Part shown: positions 14,684 to 20,897 of the stretch, one piece after another | Layout of the letters: every line of letters starts with the position of its first letter | Numbering within the stretch: the stretch's first letter is position 1 | NCBI GenBank assembly: GCA_002293275.1 | Contig: DBCX01000057.1 | Coordinates: 14,552-39,608, forward strand | DNA length: 25,057 bases | Direction of reading: 5' to 3' | DNA from: Cyanobacteria bacterium UBA947 | Lineage (GTDB): Bacteria; Cyanobacteriota; Vampirovibrionia; Gastranaerophilales; Gastranaerophilaceae | Made by a program: the position numbers and the translations under genes | The notes under the pieces: generated by a model | Database searches by the model: none | Seen by the model: the letters and a program-made list of their open reading frames with translations, nothing else | Told to the model about the DNA's origin: nothing

Positions 14684-16723
14684 ATGAGAAAGTTTTTGCT
14701 TACGGGTGCGGTATTAGTTTTGGCGGCGAATGCCGCTGTTTCGGCATTGAGTCCGGAGGCCAACGCGCTTTACCAGCAGGCGTCTGTTGCGGAATACAGG
14801 CATGACTATCCGGCGGCGATTGAAAAATTGCAGCAGGCAATCCGATTGGACCCTGATGAGGTGATACTTTATACAAAACTGGCCGGTATTTTCACGGATT
14901 CGGGCGAGCTTGACAAGGCGCTGGCTGTGTATACGCGCGCTGTTGAATTGAAACCAAACGATGCGTTTATTTATATAAGCATCGGCAGCATTTATGAGAA
15001 CAAGGGCGAATACCAGCAGGCGCTTGGTGCGTACCAGCAGGCGATGAAGATTTTCCCCGAGTACAAATATAATTACCTGAATATCGCCAATGTGCGCTAT
15101 CAGATGGGCGATTACAAGGACGCCATTATGGATTACAACAAGTTTTTGGCGACGTACGCGCAGCACCGCGAGGCGCGCGAAAGCCTTGCAAGCGCGTATA
15201 TGCGTAACGAAAACTATCCGTCCGCGGTGACCGAGTATGACAGGCTGTACAGCGCGGATGCGGCGAATTTCAAGGATTTTTTAAGCTACGGTCAGGCGCT
15301 TGTTGAGGTGAAGAACTATTCAAAAGCTGCGCAGATGCTGGAAAAGGCGATTGATGCCGATCCTGACAACACAAGCTGCCGGGTTTCGCTCGCGCTTGCG
15401 TATCAGCAGCTGGAGCGCAACGATTTGGCGCTTGCGCAGTATGATATTATTTTCCGCCAGCGGCCGTCAATGAACTCGCTGCGGTTTGATTATGCAAACC
15501 TGCTTGCCGATTTGGAGCATAACAGCAACGCAATTGAGCAGTACAAAATGTATATTTTGAGCTACCCGAACGATCCGCGGGCGTACATAAACCTTGCGAC
15601 CGTGCAAAAGCGGATGAACAAGGTTGATGATGCGATAAAAAATTACGAAAAGGCGCTCACGTTCAATAAAGATAATCTGGATGTGAAAAAATCGCTTGCC
15701 GAGTGTTATCATATCCAAAAACGCTACAACGAGGCGCTGACGCTGTATAACGAGGTGCTGGCAAAAGAACCTAATGACTACACATTGCGTGTGAACAAGG
15801 CGTTTGCGCTGCATTCGGCCGGCCGGTTTGAAGAGGCGATTGCGTTGTATGATGTGCTTTTGAAAGAAAAAAGCGATGAGACAATCAAGACAAACCTTGC
15901 GGCTGCGCTTGTGGAGCAGGGCAAAAGGTATTTGGAATCGCAAAATTACACGGATTCCACGTCGTATTTTGTACGAGCGATTGAGCTCGGCAGCAAAGAT
16001 TCCGAGGCGTATTTCGGGCTGGCAAAATCCTATGCGGCTTGCAGTGTCAACGATTTGGCGGACAAAAACTTCCAAAAAGCGGTTGAAATGAAGCCGGATA
16101 ACAAACTTTACAGCGAGGAGTATGCAAAATTCATCACGGCAACGGCCGGTGCGCAATCGGGGGTTGCTTTTGACGGTACGCTGCCTGCTGCAGTTGACGC
16201 TGCGCCGGCTGTAAATGATCAGGTTGTGATTGATTTTGAAAGCCCGCAGGCCAATATTGAACGCACAAAATCGCTTATCCAGATTGGGGATGAAAATTAT
16301 AAGTTGAAAAACTATGATGCGTCAATAAAGAATTATCAAGACGCGTTGAAACTGAATCCAAACGATGAGGTGACGCTTTTGAAGCTGGGTAATATTTATA
16401 AGGCGCGCGGCGACAGCAAAGAGGCGGCAAATTTCTATAAGAAAGCTATTTTTGTAAACCCGGGGTATGCGGACGGGTGGTTCAATTTGGGGCTTATCCG
16501 CGCGGGTGAGAAGAATTTTAACGAGGCAAAGGACTGCTTTAACCGTGTTATTGCGTTGAATCCGGGGTATGCCAACGCGTATTTTGCGCTCGGGCTGGCC
16601 AACGAAAACAGCGGGGATAAGGCTGAGGCGCTAAAATATTACAAAGAGTTTTTGCAGAAGAAACCGAATGAGCGCGACGCCGCGACCGTGAGAGAAAAAA
16701 TAAAAGCGCTTGAACAACAATGA
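14684..16723 (+). CDS. Exported tetratricopeptide-repeat protein (679 aa)
   Basis: A large TPR scaffold. Residues 1-21 form a typical signal peptide (MRKFLLTGAVLVLAANAAVSA, likely cut near Ala21), so it acts in the periplasm or at the envelope. About 17 TPR units of 34 residues follow, in two blocks: roughly 13 repeats, then an Ala/Val/Asp-rich linker (about 490-525, with AAVDAAPAVNDQ), then four canonical repeats with the LNPGYANAYFALG pattern. The fold mediates protein-protein assembly. Its stop overlaps the ATG of the lipoprotein gene (ATGA), so the two products probably work together, perhaps as an envelope complex or secretion accessory. It is not otherwise identifiable; TPR similarity alone does not give function. 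Confidence 0.88.
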   Translation: MRKFLLTGAVLVLAANAAVSALSPEANALYQQASVAEYRHDYPAAIEKLQQAIRLDPDEVILYTKLAGIFTDSGELDKALAVYTRAVELKPNDAFIYISIGSIYENKGEYQQALGAYQQAMKIFPEYKYNYLNIANVRYQMGDYKDAIMDYNKFLATYAQHREARESLASAYMRNENYPSAVTEYDRLYSADAANFKDFLSYGQALVEVKNYSKAAQMLEKAIDADPDNTSCRVSLALAYQQLERNDLALAQYDIIFRQRPSMNSLRFDYANLLADLEHNSNAIEQYKMYILSYPNDPRAYINLATVQKRMNKVDDAIKNYEKALTFNKDNLDVKKSLAECYHIQKRYNEALTLYNEVLAKEPNDYTLRVNKAFALHSAGRFEEAIALYDVLLKEKSDETIKTNLAAALVEQGKRYLESQNYTDSTSYFVRAIELGSKDSEAYFGLAKSYAACSVNDLADKNFQKAVEMKPDNKLYSEEYAKFITATAGAQSGVAFDGTLPAAVDAAPAVNDQVVIDFESPQANIERTKSLIQIGDENYKLKNYDASIKNYQDALKLNPNDEVTLLKLGNIYKARGDSKEAANFYKKAIFVNPGYADGWFNLGLIRAGEKNFNEAKDCFNRVIALNPGYANAYFALGLANENSGDKAEALKYYKEFLQKKPNERDAATVREKIKALEQQ

Positions 16724-17139
16724 AAAGAATTTTTGCGTTACTGATTTTAATCTTGTTTTGCACGGGCTGCGAAAATATTGACCGGTTCCGGTTCAACAGG
16801 CAAAAAGCCGGGATTTTGTTCAACGACAGACCGATTACGCAAGAGACCGTGATGGATTACAAATCAGAGTTTCCGCTCGGGCAGCGGGTTTACTACCTGA
16901 TTGTGATGCCGAAAAAACAGGAAAGCAGGATGCTTTTTGTCCAGCTGATTAAAAAAGGCAAGGCGGAGCGACTCGGGTATAATCTTTACTGGGCAAAGGA
17001 TATCAGGTTGAAAGATGAGGAGCTTTATTATTACACGGATTATGTCATGGTGAATGAAAAGGGCGCGTACATTATGAAGGTTTATTCAAAGGACAAACCG
17101 ACCAAACCCTTGACTATGTCCGAATTCTACGTATATTAA
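16720..17139 (+). CDS. Putative lipoprotein (139 aa)
   Basis: The N-terminus MKRIFALLILILFCTGC is a lipoprotein signal: basic start, hydrophobic core, and T-G-C at the cleavage site with Cys17 as lipidated residue. The -3 position is Cys instead of the usual Leu, a mild departure from the lipobox. The mature 122-residue part is beta-rich and basic with repeated Tyr (VYYLIVMPKKQ, YYYTDYVMVNEKGAYIMKVY), possibly a small beta-sandwich. I know no family match. It overlaps the TPR gene by four bases and is thus translationally coupled to it; the pair is the natural unit for function. Confidence 0.75.
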   Translation: MKRIFALLILILFCTGCENIDRFRFNRQKAGILFNDRPITQETVMDYKSEFPLGQRVYYLIVMPKKQESRMLFVQLIKKGKAERLGYNLYWAKDIRLKDEELYYYTDYVMVNEKGAYIMKVYSKDKPTKPLTMSEFYVY

Positions 17140-17173
17140 GATTTGTTTACAAACTAACAAAATAGTATATTTT

Positions 17174-17185
17174 TGTGGTTTAATA
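17174..17185 (+). promoter_or_regulatory. Extended -10 promoter, TGTGGTTTAATA (second copy)
   Basis: Identical over 12 bases to the element at 14078-14089. TTTAAT (17179-17184) ends ten bases before ATG 17195, so the transcript would have a leader of only a few bases or none. No -35 match is seen. Confidence 0.5.
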
Positions 17186-17194
17186 GAGTTGAAT

Positions 17195-17818
17195 ATGAAT
17201 GTAGGCAGAGTTACGAACTTTTTTGTAAAGCACAGCGACGTCTCGAACGCGACGGATATGGCTTTTGACATTGCCGGAAAAGGGCTTTTATTACCGGCGG
17301 TTGTTGCGTTCCACCCTACATCAAAAGAATCAAAAGAGTGCAAAAGATACTCTGCGACCAAGAATGTTGTGGCTGCAGGGATTGAGGTGGTCTTGCAAGT
17401 GCCGGTTTTCTACGCTATCTGGAACGGTGTCGGAAAGCTCGGAAATAAAGGGCTGCTGGACAAGGATTCGGGTTATTCGTTTAATTCCAGGTCATTCAGG
17501 AAAAAGTTTGAGCAGAGTTTAGAAGATGTTGCCGGGTTGGACACCTTAAAGAAAGAGTTAAAGAAGAAAAAGGGTTTAACAAAGCGGTTAACATACGAGT
17601 TTGAAGAGGCTATTAGCAATATAAACAACAAGGTGGTTACAGAAGCTTTTGAAAATTTCAGAAAGGTTGATAAACGGTTATTTCATTTGAAAAGCCGTTT
17701 TTCTTTTGCGGGGCTCTTGCTGACGATGCCGCTTGTGTGCGCGATTGAGAACAAGGTCCATCCAAAGCTGATGGAACTTATAAAGCGCAAGAAAGGGGAT
17801 GACGATGATGACGATTAA
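17195..17818 (+). CDS. Hypothetical protein with hydrophobic segments and poly-Asp tail (207 aa)
   Basis: I do not recognise this protein. Hydrophobic stretches lie near 27-39 (AGKGLLLPAVVAF), 57-80 (KNVVAAGIEVVLQVPVFYAI) and 168-185 (FSFAGLLLTMPLVCAIE), separated by a basic, probably helical region (100-165, ELKKKKGLTKR). It ends KRKKG followed by six Asp. The Asp tail is encoded by GAT/GAC repeats that also carry the start region of the next gene, overlapping by 14 bases. Start: ATG 17195 is preferred over an in-frame TTG at 17189; only a weak GAG precedes it. With the following gene it forms a two-gene unit of membrane-type proteins of unknown role. Confidence 0.65.
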   Translation: MNVGRVTNFFVKHSDVSNATDMAFDIAGKGLLLPAVVAFHPTSKESKECKRYSATKNVVAAGIEVVLQVPVFYAIWNGVGKLGNKGLLDKDSGYSFNSRSFRKKFEQSLEDVAGLDTLKKELKKKKGLTKRLTYEFEEAISNINNKVVTEAFENFRKVDKRLFHLKSRFSFAGLLLTMPLVCAIENKVHPKLMELIKRKKGDDDDDD

Positions 17819-18359
17819 AAAAGTTTTATCAGCAATCCCGAGGGAGGTGGCAAACTGCCCGCTGGTCAAAGGTCACCTTGAAAAAAGCTCGCTTAATCCG
17901 AGATATTTGGCAAACTTCTTGCTGCTCGGCGGGATAACAAAGGATGTTTTCGCGTACACGATGCGTGTGAACAACGCCAAAAAGAACCCTGAGATCCCGG
18001 ATGATAAAAAACCGTTTGTTATCGCGATGGACAAGGCAACCGGCGTTACGACGACGGTTGTGCAGCTTGTTACAGGTACCGCGATTGCATCTGATAAGTT
18101 CCAGAACTTCTGCACATCAAGATTGTTCGCGGATATCGCAGATGATGCGAAACGTTTTAAGATGGCAAAATTAGGTTTTGCGGCGATTTCAACATTATTT
18201 GGTGCGGTTGTGCTGGCAAAACGTATTGTGGTACCGTTGATTGCAACGCCGCTGGCAAGTTATTTTATGCCGAAGGGTCTGGAATCCGGCAAGGGTGAGA
18301 GCCCCACGGGGTCTGATGTTGTGAGGACGCAGTCCAGACCGACCTGGTTTACAACGTAG
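17805..18359 (+). CDS. Hypothetical hydrophobic protein (184 aa)
   Basis: I do not recognise this protein. After a basic N-terminus (MMTIKKVLSA), hydrophobic segments occur near 36-51, 79-94 (TGVTTTVVQLVTGTAI), 123-138 (LGFAAISTLFGAVVLA) and 141-154. The order resembles its upstream neighbour, suggesting a distant paralogue or heteromeric partner, but this is by eye only. Start: three ATGs lie at 17799, 17805 and 17808; AAGGGG at 17793-17798 gives the best spacing (six bases) for 17805. The last 100 bases overlap the oppositely oriented gene at 18260-18580; codons in this tail look less typical than before it, so the final 30 residues may be a recent extension. Confidence 0.62.
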   Translation: MMTIKKVLSAIPREVANCPLVKGHLEKSSLNPRYLANFLLLGGITKDVFAYTMRVNNAKKNPEIPDDKKPFVIAMDKATGVTTTVVQLVTGTAIASDKFQNFCTSRLFADIADDAKRFKMAKLGFAAISTLFGAVVLAKRIVVPLIATPLASYFMPKGLESGKGESPTGSDVVRTQSRPTWFTT

Positions 18360-18580
18360 CTTTTTTGCGGGTTCATCCTGACAAACCCGTCGTATGCGGC
18401 GCCTTTGATTGGCGTTCGGTTAATCTTGTCGTCGTAACCAAAGATTATGCGGCCGTCTGCCGCGTGGTAGAACAGCTGGCTGTAGCGCACTTTTGGCACC
18501 TGACAGTTTTTGATTATGATTTGTTCGGCAGGAGCAAATTGCGCCGTTAGCAGTCCGAGTATGAGCAAAAGTTTTTTCAT
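18260..18580 (-). CDS. Small exported protein (106 aa)
   Basis: The N-terminus MKKLLLILGLLTAQFAPA is a textbook signal peptide with a likely cut after Ala18, leaving about 88 residues with two Cys (26 and 84) that could form a disulphide outside the cytoplasm. The mature part contains KVRYSQLFYHAADGRIIFGYDD and is not recognised. Support for reality: signal peptide, a divergent promoter with TGT-TAAAAT exactly six bases before the ATG, and an uninterrupted frame. Its 3' third overlaps the convergent gene ending at 18359 by 100 bases; both frames are open there, and one of the two C-termini may be accidental. It is divergent from rsgA across only 14 bases. Confidence 0.62.
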   Translation of the reverse strand: MKKLLLILGLLTAQFAPAEQIIIKNCQVPKVRYSQLFYHAADGRIIFGYDDKINRTPIKGAAYDGFVRMNPQKSYVVNQVGLDCVLTTSDPVGLSPLPDSRPFGIK

Positions 18581-18588
18581 GATAATAT
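18580..18588 (+). promoter_or_regulatory. Leaderless promoter of rsgA (divergent)
   Basis: Plus-strand extended -10 TGA-TAATAT (18580-18588) ends six bases before ATG 18595. Both divergent promoters fit in a 14-base gap, so RNA polymerase could occupy only one at a time. Confidence 0.55.
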
Positions 18589-18595
18589 TTTAACA
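18587..18595 (-). promoter_or_regulatory. Leaderless promoter of the small exported protein (divergent with rsgA)
   Basis: The minus-strand extended -10 TGT-TAAAAT ends six bases before the ATG at 18580. The TGT uses bases complementary to the first base of rsgA and its two neighbours. It overlaps the rsgA -10 on the opposite strand by two bases. Confidence 0.55.
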
Positions 18596-19491
18596 TGAAT
18601 CAGGTATTCAAGATACATTCGGATTTTTATTATGTGGGCGAGGAGCATAAAGAATGCAAGGCGCGCGAGGTTTTGAAAAAACGCAACGACAAAATTTTGA
18701 CAGGCGATTTTGTGGAGGTAAATGATGGGGTTATTGAGCGTATTTTACCCAGAAAAAACTTTATCCCGCGGCCTGCTGTGGCAAATGTTGATCAGATTGT
18801 GGTTGTGTCCGCGCTGGATAATATTGATTTGACGCAGCTTGACAGGTATATCGCGTTTGCTGTTTATTACGGGATTCCGGTCAAACTTTGTTTTAATAAA
18901 GAGGATTTGTCAGGCGATAGCGCGCCGGATGTTTATGCAAATTACGAAACGGTGGTGACATCTGCGGCCGAGCACACGGGGGTTGCGGAGTTTGAAAAAC
19001 TTTTGGCGGGTAAAACGAGCGTCTTGTGCGGTGCGTCAGGTGTGGGCAAATCAAGTTTGATTAACGCGCTGCTTCCGGGGTTGAACCTTAAAGTCGGCGC
19101 GGTGAGCGAAAAAACCAACCGCGGAACGCATACCACAAGGCATTGCGAGATTGTAACAGTTGGGGACGCGCGGATTGTTGACACGCCGGGGTTCAGCAAC
19201 CTGAAATTTGATTTTTTGATGCCGGAGGTTGTCGGGGGGCTTTTTGAGGAATTCCCGCACGGACAGTGCAAGTTCAATGATTGCCTGCACATTAACGAAT
19301 CCGGGTGCGAGGTGCACGGCAATGTGCCCGAGAGCCGCTATGCGAGCTATTTAGAGTTTGTACAGGAGGCACGCGATTACAAACAGAATTTAAAAAGCAC
19401 AAAGACCGAAACCTCAAAATTTTTCGGCAACCGCGTGGAAGGGCGCAACACACAGAAACAGAGAGTATATAAGGAAGTAGAAAATGATTGA
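18595..19491 (+). CDS. rsgA: Ribosome small-subunit-dependent GTPase A
   Basis: Late 30S assembly factor with a circularly permuted GTPase domain. The 298 residues show an N-terminal OB-fold (about 1-65), then G4 NKED (101-104) ahead of G1 GASGVGKSS (146-154), the switch region with RGTHTTRH (177-184), G3 DTPGF (196-200), and a C-terminal zinc-binding domain with Cys225, Cys230, His232 and Cys238 (CKFNDCLHINESGC). The G4-before-G1 order is diagnostic for RsgA/YjeQ. There is no Shine-Dalgarno site; the start is supported by the -10 element six bases upstream. Its stop overlaps the prenyl diphosphate synthase start by eight bases, so the two are translated together. Confidence 0.97.
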   Translation: MNQVFKIHSDFYYVGEEHKECKAREVLKKRNDKILTGDFVEVNDGVIERILPRKNFIPRPAVANVDQIVVVSALDNIDLTQLDRYIAFAVYYGIPVKLCFNKEDLSGDSAPDVYANYETVVTSAAEHTGVAEFEKLLAGKTSVLCGASGVGKSSLINALLPGLNLKVGAVSEKTNRGTHTTRHCEIVTVGDARIVDTPGFSNLKFDFLMPEVVGGLFEEFPHGQCKFNDCLHINESGCEVHGNVPESRYASYLEFVQEARDYKQNLKSTKTETSKFFGNRVEGRNTQKQRVYKEVEND

Positions 19492-20302
19492 ACTGATTAA
19501 CAAAAAGTTGGATGAATATTTGGCGCCTGCGGTTGGCGTGCCGGCGCAGATTTTTGAGTCGATGCGTTACACGACGCTGTCGCCGGGCAAGCGTGTGCGG
19601 CCTGTGATGTGCCTTGAAACGTGCAGGATTTTTGGCGGGGATATTGAAGATGCGCTGCCGACGGCCTGCGCGATTGAGATGCTGCATGCGCAAAGTTTGA
19701 TTCACGATGATTTGCCGTGTATGGATAACGATGATTTTCGGCGCGGCAAACCGACGAACCACAAGGTTTTTGGCGAGGATGTTGCGGTGCTGGCAGGGGA
19801 CGCGTTGTTGAGTTTTGCGCCCGGGCTAATTATTGAAAAAACTAATTTGCCGGCTGAAATAAAATTGCGGCTGGTGAGTGAATTTTGTCAGGCGGCCGGT
19901 GTTTATGGGATTGTGGCCGGTCAGGTTGTTGACATGAATCCAACACCTGAAGCGTTGGAATTTATCCAAATCCACAAAACTGCGGCGCTTTTTAAACTGG
20001 CGATGCGTACCGGTGCGATTATCGCCGGAGCAAGTGAGGAGCAGATTGCGCAGATGACTGATTTTGCGCAAAACCTCGGGATAGCCTTCCAGATAGCAGA
20101 TGATATTTTGGACGAGATTGCAACGCTTGAAGATATGGGCAAGGCGACAGGCAAGGACAAGGATGCTCAAAAACTCACCGCGGTGGGCGTTTACGGGCTT
20201 GACGGGGCCAAATGTAAACTTTCTTGCCTTCTGGACGAGTGTCGTGGTAAGATGAAATCGGAAGTTTTTGAACAGATAATAGATAAGATGGAGATACGAT
20301 GA
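19484..20302 (+). CDS. Polyprenyl (farnesyl or geranylgeranyl) diphosphate synthase
   Basis: Trans-prenyltransferase joining isopentenyl diphosphate to allylic diphosphates. The 272-residue protein has GKRVRP (35-40, diphosphate binding), the first Asp-rich motif DDLPCMD (75-81) with DNDDFRRGKPTNHK following, a GQVVDM segment (146-151), and the second Asp-rich motif DDILD (206-210) with GKDKDAQKLT after it. The six-residue spacing DDxxxxD is that of bacterial IspA and cyanobacterial CrtE types. Chain length (C15 or C20) cannot be fixed by eye; residues before the first motif (HAQSLIH) lack the Tyr or Phe seen in some farnesyl synthases. It overlaps rsgA by eight bases and the DUF212 gene by four (ATGA). 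Length is slightly short of the usual 290-300. Confidence 0.94.
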   Translation: MIELINKKLDEYLAPAVGVPAQIFESMRYTTLSPGKRVRPVMCLETCRIFGGDIEDALPTACAIEMLHAQSLIHDDLPCMDNDDFRRGKPTNHKVFGEDVAVLAGDALLSFAPGLIIEKTNLPAEIKLRLVSEFCQAAGVYGIVAGQVVDMNPTPEALEFIQIHKTAALFKLAMRTGAIIAGASEEQIAQMTDFAQNLGIAFQIADDILDEIATLEDMGKATGKDKDAQKLTAVGVYGLDGAKCKLSCLLDECRGKMKSEVFEQIIDKMEIR

Positions 20303-20757
20303 ACACTATTGCAGGTACCGGTTACGAGGTTTTTTTGGTGGCGCTTTTTTGTGCGTGTCTGGCTCAGGTGGTAAAATTTTCTTTGTTTACGATAGGTTCG
20401 GGCAAGATTAATTTCAAGATTTTGACGACAACCGGCGGTATGCCAAGCGCGCATTCGGCGGTGGTGATGTCGCTTGCAACGGGGGTGGGGCTGATTGACG
20501 GTTTTCAATCAACGCTTTTTGCGGTAACGCTCGGGTTCGCGCTGATTATTATGTACGATGCGGCCGGATTGCGCCGCGCGGCCGGCAAGACAGCGGCCAG
20601 CTTGAACAGGTTGATGGAAAACTTTTACGAGCACAACGTTGAGGCCATCGGGCCAAAACTCAAAGAGTTGCTGGGTCATACGCCGGTTGAGGTTTTGGTC
20701 GGCGCTGCGCTTGGCGTTATTGTGACCTACGCAATTCATATTTACCTGTTGACATAA
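20299..20757 (+). CDS. Divergent PAP2 (DUF212) family membrane phosphatase
   Basis: A 152-residue integral membrane protein of the divergent acid-phosphatase (DUF212) family. Diagnostic motifs: GGMPSAHSA (46-54), DAAGLRRAAGK (87-97) and LKELLGHTPVEVLVGA (121-136), which correspond to the PAP2 phosphatase signatures. Hydrophobic helices lie near 10-30, 50-65, 72-86 and 132-151. Start ATG 20299 overlaps the prenyl synthase stop (ATGA). The pairing of a prenyl diphosphate synthase with this family, which I recall from cyanobacterial genomes, suggests action on a polyprenyl phosphate or diphosphate, but substrate is not shown. The -35 of the next promoter overlaps its last codon. Confidence 0.9.
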   Translation: MNTIAGTGYEVFLVALFCACLAQVVKFSLFTIGSGKINFKILTTTGGMPSAHSAVVMSLATGVGLIDGFQSTLFAVTLGFALIIMYDAAGLRRAAGKTAASLNRLMENFYEHNVEAIGPKLKELLGHTPVEVLVGAALGVIVTYAIHIYLLT

Positions 20758-20777
20758 ACGGTTTTTTGTACTAATAT
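20749..20777 (+). promoter_or_regulatory. Promoter of the SWIM/SNF2 gene
   Basis: A perfect TTGACA (20749-20754) overlapping the end of the DUF212 gene, a 17-base spacer, and TAATAT (20772-20777). TATAGT at 20784-20789 is an alternative -10. Either gives a leader of about 100 bases before ATG 20894. Confidence 0.6.
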
Positions 20778-20796
20778 ATTTAGTATAGTGAGGGTT

Positions 20797-20812
20797 TACG
20801 GGTTTTCCCGTA
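20797..20812 (+). promoter_or_regulatory. Hairpin in the leader of the SWIM/SNF2 gene
   Basis: TACGGG-TTTT-CCCGTA is a perfect 6-bp stem with a four-base loop, just after the predicted transcription start. It is not followed by a T-run, so it is more likely an mRNA 5'-stabilising or regulatory structure than a terminator. Confidence 0.5.
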
Positions 20813-20837
20813 TCCGATAGTTATACCCTGGAGGTGG

Positions 20838-20897
20838 ATGTGGCGCGAGTTTGTGCCGGCATTTGCCGCAACGAGAGGAATTTTACTCGTTCAATGA
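20838..20897 (+). CDS. Possible 19-aa leader peptide upstream of the SWIM/SNF2 gene
   Basis: ATG 20838 opens a 19-codon frame (MWREFVPAFAATRGILLVQ) whose TGA overlaps the helicase ATG (ATGA at 20894-20897). GGAGG at 20830-20834 precedes it, though the spacing of three bases is short. The overlap would allow coupled translation of the helicase, which otherwise has only a distant GAGGA site. The alternative is that GGAGG serves a helicase start at GTG 20840, in which case this frame is not used. Confidence 0.3.
   Translation: MWREFVPAFAATRGILLVQ

Noticed and set aside
15467..16156. 229-codon minus-strand frame inside the TPR gene
   Set aside because: Antisense shadow of the repeated TPR codons; its repeated RxxV/LxF patterns mirror the repeats and there is no ribosome site.
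14700..16720. DNA-level tandem repeats in the TPR gene as a mobile or CRISPR-like array
   Set aside because: The periodicity is about 102 bases (34 codons) at protein level with degenerate DNA, which is ordinary TPR coding sequence.
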